From an uncultured Bacteroides sp. (GTDB lineage: Bacteria > Bacteroidota > Bacteroidia > Bacteroidales > Bacteroidaceae): a stretch of 64,000 nt of DNA. Below are positions 50,492-59,903 of the stretch, in pieces. The first letter of the stretch is position 1. Every line of letters begins with the position of its first letter. The position numbers were made by a program, and so were the translations under genes. Where the stretch lies: NCBI RefSeq assembly GCF_963677715.1, contig NZ_OY782495.1, positions 1,240,001-1,304,000 on the forward strand, read 5' to 3'. The notes under the pieces are model-generated. The model made no database searches, was not told where the DNA came from, and was given only the letters and a program-made list of their open reading frames with translations.

Positions 50492-51190
50492 TTATCTCGC
50501 AGTAATATGAAAACAACCTTGCTTTAATTCATACTTTACATAACATTTATCGGCTTTGCGCACATCACGCAGCACTTCGGAAAGAACCAGTTTTAGAGTC
50601 TCGGCACTGACATCTTCCAAAGGACGTCCGTCTTCGTCTTCTACCTTGGTAAATCGTTTCCAACTGACATCAAACGTAGTGCCATAGAAATGGGTGGAAT
50701 TCTCGGAAGCATTACCGTTACGACGGCGCAGACGATCGACATCATAGCGCGTACGAAGCATAGAGGTAACCATTATACGGTTAGGATTGAGGCCTTTAGA
50801 ATGCAAAGAATCGAGGAAATTGGCGCCTATGGTGCTCAAGAGCTCACTAGCACGGGGTACTAAATAAGGAACAGAATGGGTAAGAGAATCTATAGAGTAA
50901 AATTCGTTATTTGATAAGTGGACCACCTTATCGCCCAACGCCTTTAATTCTTCACGCGTATTGAGCGGAGTTATTCCATTGACCATAGCAGAGACAAGCT
51001 GAGTATCGTTTAAATCGCCAAAAGAACGTCTGTAACTGATTACACCATGTATATTGTGCGGATGATTTAACTTTAAAGACATATTTTTGCTGCTTTCACT
51101 GCTTGGAAATATCAAAAGAATTATACCAACAAATAGCACAAAGAGCAGCAGATAGGCAATGTTACGATAACGGGGTTTTAACTTTCGCAT
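50492..51190 (-). CDS. DUF5715 family protein with M15-peptidase-like motif
   Basis: I start it at ATG 51190 (232 residues). An earlier ATG at 51214 lies only 1-2 nt from the -7 box at 51216-51223, too close to be in the transcript. The protein has one N-terminal membrane helix (about 10-30) and then a periplasmic domain. Near residue 170 it carries STHFYGTTFDVSW, the SxHxxGxxxD zinc motif of M15 D,D/L,D-carboxypeptidases, and it ends in GCFHITAR, like the second histidine motif. A role in peptidoglycan trimming is plausible. It is a single-gene transcript with a good promoter. Confidence 0.75.
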   Translation of the reverse strand: MRKLKPRYRNIAYLLLFVLFVGIILLIFPSSESSKNMSLKLNHPHNIHGVISYRRSFGDLNDTQLVSAMVNGITPLNTREELKALGDKVVHLSNNEFYSIDSLTHSVPYLVPRASELLSTIGANFLDSLHSKGLNPNRIMVTSMLRTRYDVDRLRRRNGNASENSTHFYGTTFDVSWKRFTKVEDEDGRPLEDVSAETLKLVLSEVLRDVRKADKCYVKYELKQGCFHITAR

Positions 51191-51215
51191 GTTTCTATTC
51201 TTCAGTTTTCTCATG

Positions 51216-51245
51216 CAAATATAACTAAATTGACTCTTTCACAAA
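51216..51245 (-). promoter_or_regulatory. Promoter of the DUF5715 gene
   Basis: On the minus strand TTTG (51242-51245) and, after 18 nt, TATATTTG (51216-51223), an exact -7 match. Its position decides the start of the gene at 51190. Confidence 0.65.
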
Positions 51246-51298
51246 AGTGCCCTGCAAATTAATTGGTAAAAAACCCTAAAAATATTCAGCCGATTGAT

Positions 51299-51306
51299 TA
51301 AATTTG
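51299..51306 (+). promoter_or_regulatory. -7 box ahead of phoH
   Basis: TAAATTTG fits TAnnTTTG exactly; the phoH ATG lies 82 nt downstream at 51389. No clear -33 element. Confidence 0.45.
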
Positions 51307-51388
51307 CAGGCGTTTAACGCTGAACACTTCCATAACCCGGCGAAAAAATAGTTCGGCAACCAAACAAATCAACCCTTAAACTCATTTA

Positions 51389-52396
51389 ATGATAGAAAAA
51401 CTAATTGTTCTCGAGGACATTGATCCTGTTATTTTTTACGGTGTTAACAACACTAACATACAACTGATTAAAGCCTTGTATCCCAAGCTGAGAATAGTAG
51501 CCAGGGGTAATGTAATTAAGGTACTTGGAGACGAAAAAGAGATGTGTACTTTTGAGGAAAACATCATTGCATTGGAAAAATATTGTGCGGAATATAATTC
51601 CCTCAAAGAGGAGGTAATCATTGACATTGTAAAAGGAAATGCACCACAAGCGGAAAAATCCGGAAATGTCATCGTATTCAGCGTTACAGGAAAACCGATC
51701 ATTCCACGTAGTGAGAATCAATTAAAACTGGTGGAAGGCTTTGCCAAAAATGATATGATCTTCGCCATCGGGCCTGCCGGTTCGGGAAAAACTTACACAG
51801 CAATAGCGTTGGCCGTAAGAGCACTGAAAAATAAGGAAATAAAGAAGATAATACTCAGCCGTCCGGCCGTGGAGGCCGGCGAGAAGCTAGGTTTCTTGCC
51901 GGGAGATATGAAAGAAAAAATAGACCCGTATCTGCAACCGCTCTATGATGCTTTACAGGATATGATTCCGGCAGCCAAACTGAAAGAATATATGGAGTTA
52001 AACGTGATACAAATTGCCCCGTTGGCTTTTATGCGCGGAAGAACGCTAAACGATGCGGTGGTTATCTTGGATGAAGCGCAAAACACGACCGTACAACAAA
52101 TCAAAATGTTTCTAACCCGCATGGGCATGAATACAAAGATGATCGTTACGGGTGATATGACGCAGATTGACTTGCCTGCTTCGCAAACATCGGGTTTGGT
52201 ACAGGCCATCAGAATTTTGAAAGGGGTAAAGGGCATCAGTTTTGTGGAATTAGGCAAGCGAGACATTGTACGCCACAAATTGGTGGAACGAATTGTAGAT
52301 GCTTACGAAAAGTTCGATAAAGAACAAAAAACGGAACGGGACAAAAAGAGAGAAGAAGAAAAGACAAATAGACAGAGTGAGGTAAATCGTAATTGA
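51389..52396 (+). CDS. phoH: PhoH-family ATPase
   Basis: A protein of 335 residues with an N-terminal KH-like region and the PhoH ATPase core: Walker [15 protein letters not shown] near residues 127-140, [18 protein letters not shown] near 158 and Walker [19 protein letters not shown] near 225. PhoH-family (YbeZ-type) proteins act in RNA metabolism and ribosome maturation. It ends in a lysine- and glutamate-rich tail (about 310-335). Its end overlaps by 4 nt the longer, rejected start of purC; order phoH-purC-menG-aroE continues as an operon. Confidence 0.92.
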   Translation: MIEKLIVLEDIDPVIFYGVNNTNIQLIKALYPKLRIVARGNVIKVLGDEKEMCTFEENIIALEKYCAEYNSLKEEVIIDIVKGNAPQAEKSGNVIVFSVTGKPIIPRSENQLKLVEGFAKNDMIFAIGPAGSGKTYTAIALAVRALKNKEIKKIILSRPAVEAGEKLGFLPGDMKEKIDPYLQPLYDALQDMIPAAKLKEYMELNVIQIAPLAFMRGRTLNDAVVILDEAQNTTVQQIKMFLTRMGMNTKMIVTGDMTQIDLPASQTSGLVQAIRILKGVKGISFVELGKRDIVRHKLVERIVDAYEKFDKEQKTERDKKREEEKTNRQSEVNRN

Positions 52397-52404
52397 TAAT
52401 TGAT

Positions 52405-53346
52405 ATGAAAGCATTAGTAAAAACAGATTTCAACTTTCAGGGACAGAAAAGTGTGTATCACGGGAAAGTACGTGACGTGTACAACATAAATGACGAACTG
52501 CTCGTTATGGTGGCAAGTGACCGTATTTCGGCATTCGACGTTATTTTACCGAAAGGTATTCCTTTTAAAGGACAGGTATTAAATCAGATAGCTGCAAAGT
52601 TTCTGGATGCTACGGCAGACATTGTTCCGAATTGGAAAATAGCCGCACCGGACCCTATGGTTACCGTAGGCATCAAATGTGAAGGTTTTCGTGTGGAAAT
52701 GATTATTCGCGGATATCTGACTGGAAGTGCCTGGCGCGAATATGAAACCGGATGTCGTAATATCTGTGGCGTAATATTGCCAGACGGGATGAAAGAAAAC
52801 CAAAAATTCGCTACTCCTATTATTACTCCTACAACGAAAGCAGACGAAGGGCACGATGAAAACATCTCGAAAGAGGAAATTATCGAGCAAGACATCGTTA
52901 GCAAAGAGGATTATGAATTGATGGAAAAATACACGTATGCTCTCTTTCAACGTGGTACAGAAATGGCTGCTGAAAAAGGGCTGATATTGGTAGATACGAA
53001 ATATGAATTCGGCAAGAAAGACGGTAAGGTCTATCTGATTGACGAAATACATACGCCGGATTCTTCACGCTACTTCTACGCCGATGGTTACGAAGAAAAG
53101 TTTGCTAAAGGTGAAGCTCAAAAACAACTTTCAAAAGAATTTGTACGCCAGTGGCTCATTGAACATAACTTCATGGGCAAAACCGGCCAACAGGTTCCTG
53201 AAATGACAGACGAATATGTAACTTCTGTTTCTGAACGATATATTGAACTCTACGAGCACATTGTAGGCGAGAAATTCAATAAGGCAACAACGAATGATCT
53301 GGCTGCCCGCATTGAAAAGAATGTAACCGAATTTCTAAAAAAATGA
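52405..53346 (+). CDS. purC: Phosphoribosylaminoimidazole-succinocarboxamide synthase
   Basis: Catalyses step 7 (SAICAR formation) of purine synthesis from CAIR, aspartate and ATP. The start is ATG 52405; the frame extends to an upstream TTG that I reject. The product has 313 residues. It has [20 protein letters not shown] near residues 22-41, the SAICAR signature [13 protein letters not shown] near 97, and [13 protein letters not shown] near 193, plus [12 protein letters not shown] near 213. It is of the longer type (about 310 residues) usual in Bacteroidetes. It overlaps the menG start by 4 nt. Confidence 0.95.
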   Translation: MKALVKTDFNFQGQKSVYHGKVRDVYNINDELLVMVASDRISAFDVILPKGIPFKGQVLNQIAAKFLDATADIVPNWKIAAPDPMVTVGIKCEGFRVEMIIRGYLTGSAWREYETGCRNICGVILPDGMKENQKFATPIITPTTKADEGHDENISKEEIIEQDIVSKEDYELMEKYTYALFQRGTEMAAEKGLILVDTKYEFGKKDGKVYLIDEIHTPDSSRYFYADGYEEKFAKGEAQKQLSKEFVRQWLIEHNFMGKTGQQVPEMTDEYVTSVSERYIELYEHIVGEKFNKATTNDLAARIEKNVTEFLKK

Positions 53347-54080
53347 ACTATCCCCAGGAAAACATCAAACCTTATGAAAATGACGGACAGAAAAGTCCGC
53401 AGGTAGAACAGATGTTTAACAATATTGCACGCAAGTATGATTTGTTGAATCATGCGTTATCTATGGGAATCGATAAGAGTTGGAGGCGAAAAGCAATCAA
53501 ATGGCTTAAACCATTTGCCCCACAGCACATTATGGATGTGGCCACAGGAACAGGTGATTTTGCCATTCTATCCTGTCGCAAACTTCAACCCAAAGAGCTT
53601 ATCGGGACGGACATTTCGGAAGGTATGATGAATGTGGGAAGAGAAAAAGTAAAAAAGGAAGGTCTCTCTGGCAAAATCAGTTTTGCCAGAGAAGACTGTA
53701 CCTCTCTATCATTTGCGGCAGACCGTTTCGATGCCATTACGGTGGCATTCGGCATTCGTAATTTTGAAGATCTGGATAAGGGATTGGCCGAAATGCATCG
53801 GGTGCTTAAAAAAAACGGACATCTGGTTATTCTCGAATTGACCACCCCCGAAGGCTTCCCTATGAAACAACTGTTTGCCGTTTATTCTAAAGTTGTGATA
53901 CCTGCTTTAGGCAAGTTATTGTCTAAAGACAAAGGTGCATACACTTATCTGCCACGTAGTATTCAGGCTTTTCCACAAGGAGAGGTAATGAAGAAAGTGA
54001 TAACAAAAGCCGGCTTCACCGACGTTAGTTTTCAAAGACTAACATTCGGTATCTGCACATTATACACAGCGACCAAATAA
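53343..54080 (+). CDS. menG: Demethylmenaquinone methyltransferase (UbiE/MenG)
   Basis: A protein of 245 residues that transfers a methyl group from SAM to demethylmenaquinone, the last step of menaquinone synthesis. Motifs: [19 protein letters not shown] near residue 24, the SAM-binding [13 protein letters not shown] near 62-74, [15 protein letters not shown] near 88 and [17 protein letters not shown] near 133. Bacteroides make menaquinone and no ubiquinone, so the MenG role is expected. The ATGA overlap couples it to purC. Confidence 0.93.
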   Translation: MNYPQENIKPYENDGQKSPQVEQMFNNIARKYDLLNHALSMGIDKSWRRKAIKWLKPFAPQHIMDVATGTGDFAILSCRKLQPKELIGTDISEGMMNVGREKVKKEGLSGKISFAREDCTSLSFAADRFDAITVAFGIRNFEDLDKGLAEMHRVLKKNGHLVILELTTPEGFPMKQLFAVYSKVVIPALGKLLSKDKGAYTYLPRSIQAFPQGEVMKKVITKAGFTDVSFQRLTFGICTLYTATK

Positions 54081-54102
54081 TCAAAATTTAATACAATCCC
54101 CT

Positions 54103-54843
54103 ATGCAAAAGTACGGCTTAATAGGATATCCGTTGAAACATTCGTTTTCTATCGGATATTTTAACGAGAAATTTAGTTCGGAAAATATAAATGCTGAATA
54201 TGTGAATTTTGAAATTCCCAATATCAGCGACTTCATGGAGGTAATAGAAGAAAATCCGAATTTATGTGGACTGAACGTTACAATCCCCTATAAAGAAAAA
54301 GTAATTTCTTTTCTTGATGAATTAGACAAAGACACAATAGCCATCGGCGCAGTTAACGTGATAAAGATTATCCGCGAAAAAGGGAAAGTAAAATTAATCG
54401 GTTATAACTCCGATATCATAGGTTTTACACAATCCATACAACCTTTGCTGCAGCCTCATCACCACAAAGCCCTGATATTAGGTACAGGAGGAGCATCAAA
54501 AGCTGTATTCCACGGCCTGAAAAAATTGGGTATCGAAGGCAAATTCGTATCACGGACTGCCAGATTCGGCATGTACACTTACGAAGAATTAACTCCTGAG
54601 ATTATAAAAGAATATACGGTTATTGTGAATTGTACTCCGGTGGGAATGTATCCCAAAGTGGATATATGCCCGAATATTCTTTATGAATACCTTACGCCTG
54701 ACCATCTGTTATACGACTTGTTGTATAACCCGAATGTAACGCTTTTTATGAAAAAAGGACAAGCAAAAGGAGCTACTACGAAAAACGGGTTGGAGATGCT
54801 GCTGCTACAGGCTTTTGCTTCATGGGAAATCTGGCAGAAATAA
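54103..54843 (+). CDS. aroE: Shikimate dehydrogenase
   Basis: Reduces 3-dehydroshikimate to shikimate with NADPH. The 246-residue protein has the substrate-binding YGLIGYPLKHSFSIGYF near residues 3-19, NVTIPYKEKVISFLDEL near 63-80 containing the catalytic lysine (K70), the nucleotide-binding LILGTGGASKAVFHGL near 125-140, and a C-terminal GATTKNGLEMLLLQA. Length is normal for short AroE proteins. It lies 22 nt after menG and 15 nt ahead of the alpha/beta hydrolase. Confidence 0.93.
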   Translation: MQKYGLIGYPLKHSFSIGYFNEKFSSENINAEYVNFEIPNISDFMEVIEENPNLCGLNVTIPYKEKVISFLDELDKDTIAIGAVNVIKIIREKGKVKLIGYNSDIIGFTQSIQPLLQPHHHKALILGTGGASKAVFHGLKKLGIEGKFVSRTARFGMYTYEELTPEIIKEYTVIVNCTPVGMYPKVDICPNILYEYLTPDHLLYDLLYNPNVTLFMKKGQAKGATTKNGLEMLLLQAFASWEIWQK

Positions 54844-54858
54844 AAGAGTAAAAAGGCT

Positions 54859-55824
54859 ATGGGTACTAAAAAGAAGAGCAGATCGATAGCATATAGTATC
54901 ATTATCACGTTTCTACTACTGGCAGTGGGAATAGTGGGAGGTAGTTCTTATATGCTTCACTATTCACTAATACCGAGCAATAACCGGGGAAAAGATGAGG
55001 TAACATCATATAAATACATGTACGCCAATTATCCGTTTATAAAAAGCTGGATGGATAGTTTGAGACAAGTTTCTGCCCTGAAGGATACGTTTATAACCAA
55101 CAAGGCAGGTATTCGTCTGCATGCTTATTATGTTGCCGCTTCGCATCCTACGCCAAAAACAGCTGTAATTGTACACGGATACACAGACAATGCCATCCGC
55201 ATAATGCAAATAGGCTACCTCTACAACCATGATTTAAAGTACAACATTCTGCTGCCGGACTTACAATATCATGGGCGGAGTGGAGGCAATGCCATTCAAA
55301 TGGGTTGGAAAGACAGACTAGATGTGATGGAATGGATGGATGTAGCCAACCATTTATACGGTGACAGCACAAAGATGATTGTGCACGGCATCTCTATGGG
55401 GGCGGCTACCATCATGATGGTTTCGGGAGAGAAGCAACCGTACTACGTAAAGTGTTTCGTAGAAGACTGTGGATATACCAGCGTATGGGATGAGTTCTTA
55501 AGAGAAATCAAAGAACAGTTTAACTTACCTGCTTTCCCATTGCTCTATACTGCCAGTGCCTTATGTAGCATAAAATACGGTTGGAACTTCAAAGAGGCTT
55601 CAGCACTGAATCAGATAAAGAAGTGCCACTTGCCTATGCTATTTATCCATGGTGATAAAGATGCGTATGTACCGACACGGATGGTATACCAACTGGTAAA
55701 GAATAAACCGGGCGCCAAAGAATTATGGTTAGTGCCCGATGCCATACATGCGGTTTCTTATAAAGAAAACCCAAAAGCCTATACCAACCGGGTAAGAAAT
55801 TTCGCTAATAAGTATTTGCAATAA
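54859..55824 (+). CDS. Alpha/beta hydrolase with N-terminal membrane anchor
   Basis: A protein of 321 residues with one N-terminal hydrophobic helix (about 10-33), so the hydrolase domain lies in the periplasm. The fold is shown by TAVIVHGYTDNAIR near 97-110, the nucleophile elbow GISMG near 175-179, the acid in IHGDKDAYVP near 256-265 and the histidine in PDAIHAVSY near 295. These form a Ser-Asp-His triad. The substrate is unknown. It follows aroE and probably belongs to the same transcript. Confidence 0.87.
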   Translation: MGTKKKSRSIAYSIIITFLLLAVGIVGGSSYMLHYSLIPSNNRGKDEVTSYKYMYANYPFIKSWMDSLRQVSALKDTFITNKAGIRLHAYYVAASHPTPKTAVIVHGYTDNAIRIMQIGYLYNHDLKYNILLPDLQYHGRSGGNAIQMGWKDRLDVMEWMDVANHLYGDSTKMIVHGISMGAATIMMVSGEKQPYYVKCFVEDCGYTSVWDEFLREIKEQFNLPAFPLLYTASALCSIKYGWNFKEASALNQIKKCHLPMLFIHGDKDAYVPTRMVYQLVKNKPGAKELWLVPDAIHAVSYKENPKAYTNRVRNFANKYLQ

Positions 55825-55906
55825 CAACACATCCGCATAACACTAAATAAGCCATTTCTTCGCAACAATATTTTTATCACTCCATGCGATATTCAATATT
55901 TTTATG

Positions 55907-55914
55907 TAGGTTTG
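55907..55914 (+). promoter_or_regulatory. -7 box ahead of the TPM-domain gene
   Basis: TAGGTTTG matches TAnnTTTG exactly; transcription would start near 55921, so only the ATG at 55935 is usable as start codon. Confidence 0.6.
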
Positions 55915-55934
55915 CAAAAACAAATCGAATTGTA

Positions 55935-56852
55935 ATGAAACAGATCACCACTTTTATGTTTTTTCTGTGCTTATTTTTTTCCGTGCAAGCTCAAGAAAAA
56001 ATATATACCGTAGATAATATTCCCAAAGTACATTTGGAAGACAGAACACGATATGTTTGCAACCCGGGAGGCATTCTGTCGCAGGAAGCATGTGATTCTA
56101 TTGATAGAATGTTGTATAACCTTGAAGAAAAAACAGGAATTGAAACAGTTGTGGCTGTGTTGCCTTCCATCGGAGAGGCCGATTGTTTTGATTTTTCACA
56201 TCAATTGTTAAACACTTGGGGAGTGGGCAAAAAAGGAAAAGACAATGGATTGGTGATTTTATTGGTTACCGATCAGCGTCGTATTCAATTCTACACGGGG
56301 TATGGACTTGAGGGAGATTTGCCTGATGCCATTTGCAAACGCATTCAAACAAAGGAGATGAATCCTTACTTAAAGGATAACGACTGGGATAACGGCATGG
56401 TAGCCGGTGTGCGTGCCGCATGTGCCCGTTTGGATGGCTCTATGGTAAACGACGGAGAAGAATCGGGCGGTAAGAGCGGAGGTTTATTTCTGTTTATTGC
56501 CATTATCGGATTCCTGTTTATCGGTGGGCTCAGCAGCATCTGGGCCGTATGGGCCAACAACCGATGCCCCAAATGTGGCAAGCACAAACTGCAACGAAGC
56601 AGCACCAATCTGATATCGAAACATAATGGCGTAAAAACAGAAGACGTAGTTTATAAATGCCTGAACTGCGGACACAGCATTGTAAGACGTCAACAATCTT
56701 ACGATGATAATTACCGTGGCGGCAGAGGCGGCGGCCCGTTTATCGGCGGCTTCGGAGGTGGAAGTTTCGGTTCCGGCGGCGGAGGAGGATTTAGTGGAGG
56801 CAGTTTCGGAGGAGGTATGGGCGGCGGCGGCGGTGCCGGTAGCAACTTCTAA
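55935..56852 (+). CDS. TPM-domain protein with zinc-ribbon and glycine-rich tail (YgcG-like)
   Basis: Start ATG 55935, chosen because the -7 box lies downstream of the alternative ATG 55884; 305 residues. Signal peptide ending at SVQAQ, then a TPM domain (about 35-165: GIETVVAVLPSIGEAD, KDNGLVILLVTDQRRIQFY, GYGLEGDLPD). A membrane helix follows near 175-195, then paired cysteines in CPKCGKHK and CLNCG (a zinc ribbon) and a glycine-rich end. TPM proteins may act in photosystem repair in plants; the bacterial role is unclear, though they are often next to LemA, as here. Confidence 0.85.
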   Translation: MKQITTFMFFLCLFFSVQAQEKIYTVDNIPKVHLEDRTRYVCNPGGILSQEACDSIDRMLYNLEEKTGIETVVAVLPSIGEADCFDFSHQLLNTWGVGKKGKDNGLVILLVTDQRRIQFYTGYGLEGDLPDAICKRIQTKEMNPYLKDNDWDNGMVAGVRAACARLDGSMVNDGEESGGKSGGLFLFIAIIGFLFIGGLSSIWAVWANNRCPKCGKHKLQRSSTNLISKHNGVKTEDVVYKCLNCGHSIVRRQQSYDDNYRGGRGGGPFIGGFGGGSFGSGGGGGFSGGSFGGGMGGGGGAGSNF

Positions 56853-56876
56853 TAAAATTTAAATATAAAAAATGAA

Positions 56877-57464
56877 ATGAATATGAAAAGATCAATTATT
56901 ATCATCATTGCTGTAGTGGCTGTTATCGCTATATGGGCTGTATCGGCTTATAACGGTTTAGTGTCTATGCAGGAAAATGTAAGTAACCAGTGGGCCAATG
57001 TGGAAACACAATACCAACGCCGTTCGGACCTGATTCCTAACTTAGTAAACACAGTAAAAGGTTATGCATCGCACGAAAAAGAGACATTGGAAGGTGTGAT
57101 TGCTGCCCGTTCGCAAGCTACACAAATCAAAGTAGACCCTAGCAACCTTACTCCCGAATCTTTAGCAAAATATCAGAAAGCACAAGGGGAAATTGGTTCT
57201 GCATTGGGTAAGTTGCTTGCTATCACCGAGAACTATCCGGATTTAAAGGCTAATCAGAATTTCCTGGAACTGCAGGCGCAACTGGAAGGAACAGAAAATC
57301 GCATCAATGTGGCACGTAAGAACTTCAACGATACTGCCAAAGAATACAATACCGCTATTCGCAAATTCCCTAAAAACGTTTTTGCAGGCATGTTCGGGTT
57401 CGAAAAGCGTCCGTACTTTGAAGCGGAAGAAGGCGCCGAAAAAGCTCCTAAAGTAGAGTTTTAA
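56877..57464 (+). CDS. lemA: LemA family protein
   Basis: A protein of 195 residues (start ATG 56877; ATG 56883 also possible) with one N-terminal membrane helix (about 5-22) and a coiled-coil domain. The family text is clear: QWANVETQYQRRSDLIPNLV near 40-58, then ALGKLLAITENYPDLKANQN near 108-127, and NFNDTAKEYNTAIRKFP near 150. LemA proteins are membrane-bound with an exposed helical domain and of unknown function. It lies 24 nt after the TPM-domain gene and probably is co-transcribed. Confidence 0.93.
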   Translation: MNMKRSIIIIIAVVAVIAIWAVSAYNGLVSMQENVSNQWANVETQYQRRSDLIPNLVNTVKGYASHEKETLEGVIAARSQATQIKVDPSNLTPESLAKYQKAQGEIGSALGKLLAITENYPDLKANQNFLELQAQLEGTENRINVARKNFNDTAKEYNTAIRKFPKNVFAGMFGFEKRPYFEAEEGAEKAPKVEF

Positions 57465-57475
57465 AAAGAAAAACA

Positions 57476-57516
57476 AATCCCCTTTATCGGTGCATTACTC
57501 AACCGTTAAAGGGGAT
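57476..57516 (+). terminator. Strong hairpin after lemA
   Basis: Arms aatcccctttatcggt and accgttaaaggggatt pair over at least 11 + 4 bp around a loop of about ten bases. There is no T-run behind it, so it may be a transcript 3' end processed or stabilised by the stem, or a bidirectional barrier; a classical intrinsic terminator is not proven. Confidence 0.55.
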
Positions 57517-57565
57517 TGCTATGTGGTTACATCAGGCTAAAGAAGTAGTATCTGGGCAAAATAGT

Positions 57566-57596
57566 TGCCTGTGAGCGAAAAATGAAGTAATTTTGC
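57566..57596 (+). promoter_or_regulatory. Promoter of purM
   Basis: ttg at 57566-57568, a 20-nt spacer, then TAATTTTG at 57589-57596, an exact -7 match at consensus spacing. ATG 57621 lies 24 nt downstream, so the leader is short and leaves no room for a riboswitch. Confidence 0.75.
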
Positions 57597-57620
57597 AGCA
57601 GTACTAAAAATAGTCCATTC

Positions 57621-58787
57621 ATGAGTAACCAGCGATACATGCAACGTGGCGTATCGGCATCTAAAGAAGATGTGCACAATGCCATAAAAAACATCGATAA
57701 AGGTATTTTCCCACAAGCTTTCTGTAAAATTATTCCTGATATTCTGGGCGGTGACCCTGAATATTGCAACATAATGCATGCCGATGGTGCAGGTACAAAG
57801 TCGAGCCTGGCTTATCTGTATTGGAAAGAGACTGGCGATCTGTCGGTCTGGAAAGGCATTGCGCAGGATGCATTGATTATGAATATCGATGATTTGCTCT
57901 GTATAGGAGCTGTTGATAATATTCTGGTTTCATCTACCATCGGACGCAACAAGCTGCTGATTCCGGGTGAAGTTATATCGGCCATAATTAACGGAACGGA
58001 TGAATTACTCGCCGAACTTCGCGAAATGGGTGTCGGTGTGTATGCCACCGGGGGAGAAACAGCCGACGTAGGCGACTTGGTACGTACCATCATAGTAGAT
58101 AGTACGGTAACTTGCCGGATGAAACGCAGCGAAGTAATTGACAATGCCCATATCCGCCCGGGCGATGTGATTGTGGGGCTGGCCTCTTACGGACAAGCTA
58201 CTTACGAAAAAGAATACAACGGAGGCATGGGTAGCAACGGACTAACATCTGCCCGCCACGACGTTTTCTCCAAATATGTTGCCGAAAAATATCCTGAAAG
58301 TTACGATGCGGGTGTGCCCGAAGATTTAGTATACTCCGGCAGATTAAAGTTGACCGATAACATAAAAAACTCTCCGCTAAATGCCGGAAAGTTGGTACTC
58401 TCTCCTACCCGCACGTATGCGCCTGTTGTGAAAAAACTGTTGGATGTATTGCGTCCAGAAATTCACGGAATGGTGCATTGCTCGGGTGGTGCGCAAACTA
58501 AAGTATTGCACTTTATAGATAACATGCGTGTAGTAAAAGATAATCTATTTCCTGTTCCGCCACTATTCAAAACAATTCAAGAACAGAGTGGAACGGATTG
58601 GGCGGAAATGTATAAGGTCTTTAACATGGGGCACCGCCTGGAGGTTTATATTGCTCCTGAGCATGCAAAAGAGGTGATTGCCCTCTCTCAATCTTTTGGA
58701 ATAGAGGCACAGATAGTAGGCCGTATAGAGGAAAGTGACAAAAAAGAATTGATTATTAAGAGTGAATTCGGCGAATTCAGATATTAA
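57621..58787 (+). CDS. purM: Phosphoribosylformylglycinamidine cyclo-ligase (AIR synthase)
   Basis: Step 5 of purine synthesis: closes the imidazole ring of FGAM using ATP. The 388-residue protein has the PurM architecture: MHADGAGTKSSLAYLYWKET near residue 53-72 (the ADGAGTK site), GIAQDALIMNIDDLLCIGA near 80-98 and GGETADVGDLVRTIIVDSTV near 144. It is about 40 residues longer than E. coli PurM (345), as usual for the Bacteroidetes type. It has its own promoter and lies 6 nt before prfA. Confidence 0.92.
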   Translation: MSNQRYMQRGVSASKEDVHNAIKNIDKGIFPQAFCKIIPDILGGDPEYCNIMHADGAGTKSSLAYLYWKETGDLSVWKGIAQDALIMNIDDLLCIGAVDNILVSSTIGRNKLLIPGEVISAIINGTDELLAELREMGVGVYATGGETADVGDLVRTIIVDSTVTCRMKRSEVIDNAHIRPGDVIVGLASYGQATYEKEYNGGMGSNGLTSARHDVFSKYVAEKYPESYDAGVPEDLVYSGRLKLTDNIKNSPLNAGKLVLSPTRTYAPVVKKLLDVLRPEIHGMVHCSGGAQTKVLHFIDNMRVVKDNLFPVPPLFKTIQEQSGTDWAEMYKVFNMGHRLEVYIAPEHAKEVIALSQSFGIEAQIVGRIEESDKKELIIKSEFGEFRY

Positions 58788-58793
58788 AAATAG

Positions 58794-59882
58794 ATGGCAG
58801 ATAATAACAATATATTAGATAAATTAGAAGGTTTAATCAGCCGGTTTGAAGAGGTATCTACACTCATTACAGACCCGGGGGTAATTGCTGATCAAAAGCG
58901 TTTTGTAAGGCTCACCAAAGAGTATAAGGAACTGGACGACCTGATGAATGCACGAAAAGAATATCTCCAAATGCTTGCTAATATTGCGGAAGCCAAAGAA
59001 ATTATTTCGACAGAACAAGATCCTGAAATGAAAGAGATGGCTCGCGAAGAATGGGATACTAGTCAGGCACGACTTCCCGAACTGGAAGAAGAAATTAAGA
59101 TGCTACTTATTCCGACCGACCCACAAGATGATAAAAATGCCATTGTGGAAATACGTGGTGGTACAGGCGGCGATGAGGCAGCTATCTTTGCAGGAGATCT
59201 ATTCCGGATGTACATGAAGTATTGCGAAACAAAAGGCTGGAAAACAGAAATAACGACCTGCAATGAAGGTACTGCCGGAGGATTTAAAGAGGTTGTCTTT
59301 ACTGTAACCGGAGATAACGTATACGGAACACTAAAATATGAAAGTGGTGTACATCGGGTACAACGTGTTCCTGCCACAGAAACACAGGGACGCGTACATA
59401 CATCGGCTGCTACCGTGGCGGTATTGCCGGAAGCAGAAGAATTTGACGTAGATATTAATCCGGCCGACATTGATATGCAAACATCACGTTCGGGAGGAGC
59501 CGGCGGACAGAATGTGAATAAGGTTGAAACCAAAGTACAATTAACCCACAGACCCACCGGTTTGGTTGTTGTTTGCCAGCAAGCCCGGTCACAGTTAGCA
59601 AACCGCGAACTGGCCATGCAAATGCTTCGAACAAAGATATACGATATAGAACTTAGAAAACATCAAGAGGCTATTGCTTCTCACCGTAAGACATTAGTTT
59701 CGACAGGTGACCGCTCGGCTAAAATCCGCACCTATAATTATCCGCAAGGGCGTATTACCGATCATCGCATTAACTACACCGTCTATAATCTGGCGGCTTT
59801 TATGGAGGGTAATATACAAGACTGTCTCGACCACTTAATTGTGGCAGAGAATACCGAACGAATGAAAGAAAGTGAATTGTAA
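58794..59882 (+). CDS. prfA: Peptide chain release factor 1
   Basis: A protein of 362 residues that recognises UAA and UAG stop codons and triggers release of the finished peptide. The stop-codon anticodon motif PAT is present ([15 protein letters not shown], about residue 190); RF2 would have SPF. The catalytic GGQ is in [15 protein letters not shown] near residues 232-246. The N-terminal coiled-coil domain is intact. The gene lies 6 nt after purM and 21 nt before pyrF. Confidence 0.96.
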   Translation: MADNNNILDKLEGLISRFEEVSTLITDPGVIADQKRFVRLTKEYKELDDLMNARKEYLQMLANIAEAKEIISTEQDPEMKEMAREEWDTSQARLPELEEEIKMLLIPTDPQDDKNAIVEIRGGTGGDEAAIFAGDLFRMYMKYCETKGWKTEITTCNEGTAGGFKEVVFTVTGDNVYGTLKYESGVHRVQRVPATETQGRVHTSAATVAVLPEAEEFDVDINPADIDMQTSRSGGAGGQNVNKVETKVQLTHRPTGLVVVCQQARSQLANRELAMQMLRTKIYDIELRKHQEAIASHRKTLVSTGDRSAKIRTYNYPQGRITDHRINYTVYNLAAFMEGNIQDCLDHLIVAENTERMKESEL

Positions 59883-59903
59883 GTATAAAAAAGACATATA
59901 CAG

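Noticed and set aside
57476-57620. Riboswitch ahead of purM
   Set aside because: The promoter lies at 57566-57596 and leaves only about 20 nt of leader, too short for a purine riboswitch.
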